A stretch of 64,000 bases of DNA from contig CAYLZD010000003.1 of the NCBI GenBank assembly GCA_964388275.1, forward strand, positions 1 to 64,000, in the 5' to 3' direction. Position 1 is the stretch's first letter, and each line of letters opens with the position of its first letter. The notes beneath the pieces are model-generated. The model saw nothing but the letters and a program-made list of their open reading frames with translations. It was not told where the DNA came from and ran no database searches. The stretch is from JARYLZ01 sp964388275 (GTDB lineage Bacteria; Bacteroidota; Ignavibacteria; SZUA-365). Below, piece after piece: positions 64,000 through 64,000 of the stretch. The translations under genes were made by a program, and so were the position numbers.

Positions 64000-64000
64000 C

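Overview
The window looks like a chromosomal segment from an uncultured, fairly GC-rich member of the FCB superphylum (Bacteroidota in the broad sense, for example an Ignavibacteria- or Kapabacteria-like lineage). This rests on a SusC/SusD outer-membrane pair, a secreted beta-propeller protein with a type IX secretion C-terminal sorting domain, two DUF2723 proteins, a DUF3098 protein and many secreted beta-barrel or lipoprotein products. The tRNA-Cys promoter resembles a -35/-10 sigma70 type rather than the Bacteroides type. This placement is an inference; no rRNA or marker tree is available here.

Layout. 1-190 holds a short array of imperfect 25-35 bp palindromic repeats. 501-4668 is a SusC/SusD-like pair. 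5053-6399 is a propeller protein with a T9SS tail. 6477-7585 is a small membrane protein overlapping a gene broken by two compensating frameshifts. 7586-8712 is decayed or leader DNA with the remnant of a cation antiporter on the minus strand. 8771-16555 is a complete kdpABCDE operon (ATP-driven K+ uptake plus its sensor and regulator), preceded by a possible 17-codon leader ORF.

16734-26572 is mostly minus strand: a multi-membrane-span protein with TPR tail, a toxin-antitoxin pair, 4-hydroxyphenylpyruvate dioxygenase, a PolB-like exonuclease, aspartate-semialdehyde dehydrogenase, a very large secreted peptidase/propeller/barrel protein, and a pilin-like protein. 26950-35637 is a plus-strand run of four overlapping genes (membrane WD40-like protein, secreted toroid-type enzyme, GH38 alpha-mannosidase, unassigned glycosidase-like protein), probably a glycan-degrading operon. 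35666-42819 carries a CAP lipoprotein, asnS, ppa, an ABC exporter, a cold-shock gene with long leader and strong terminator, pgsA-pgpA, a barrel protein and a small conserved protein with a TTG start.

42915-57822 (minus) is an exopolysaccharide and membrane-glycosylation region: two DUF2723 proteins, a UDP-glucuronate decarboxylase-like enzyme, tRNA-Cys and tRNA-Leu, then wza-wzz-wzy-wzx-like genes and two glycosyltransferases, several with overlapping stop and start codons. 57907-64000 (minus) contains DUF3098, the lolD-lolC/E lipoprotein-release system, prfB with its programmed +1 frameshift, phoH, a perfect hairpin terminator and the tail of an unidentified gene cut by the window edge.

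The most interesting spots are the 26950-35637 glycan operon, the peptidase-propeller-barrel fusion, the kdp leader ORF and its decayed antiporter neighbour, the doubly frameshifted gene at 6878-7585, the tandem DUF2723 genes and the tRNA-led exopolysaccharide operon. I did not find CRISPR arrays, insertion sequences, prophage or a clearly new defence system.
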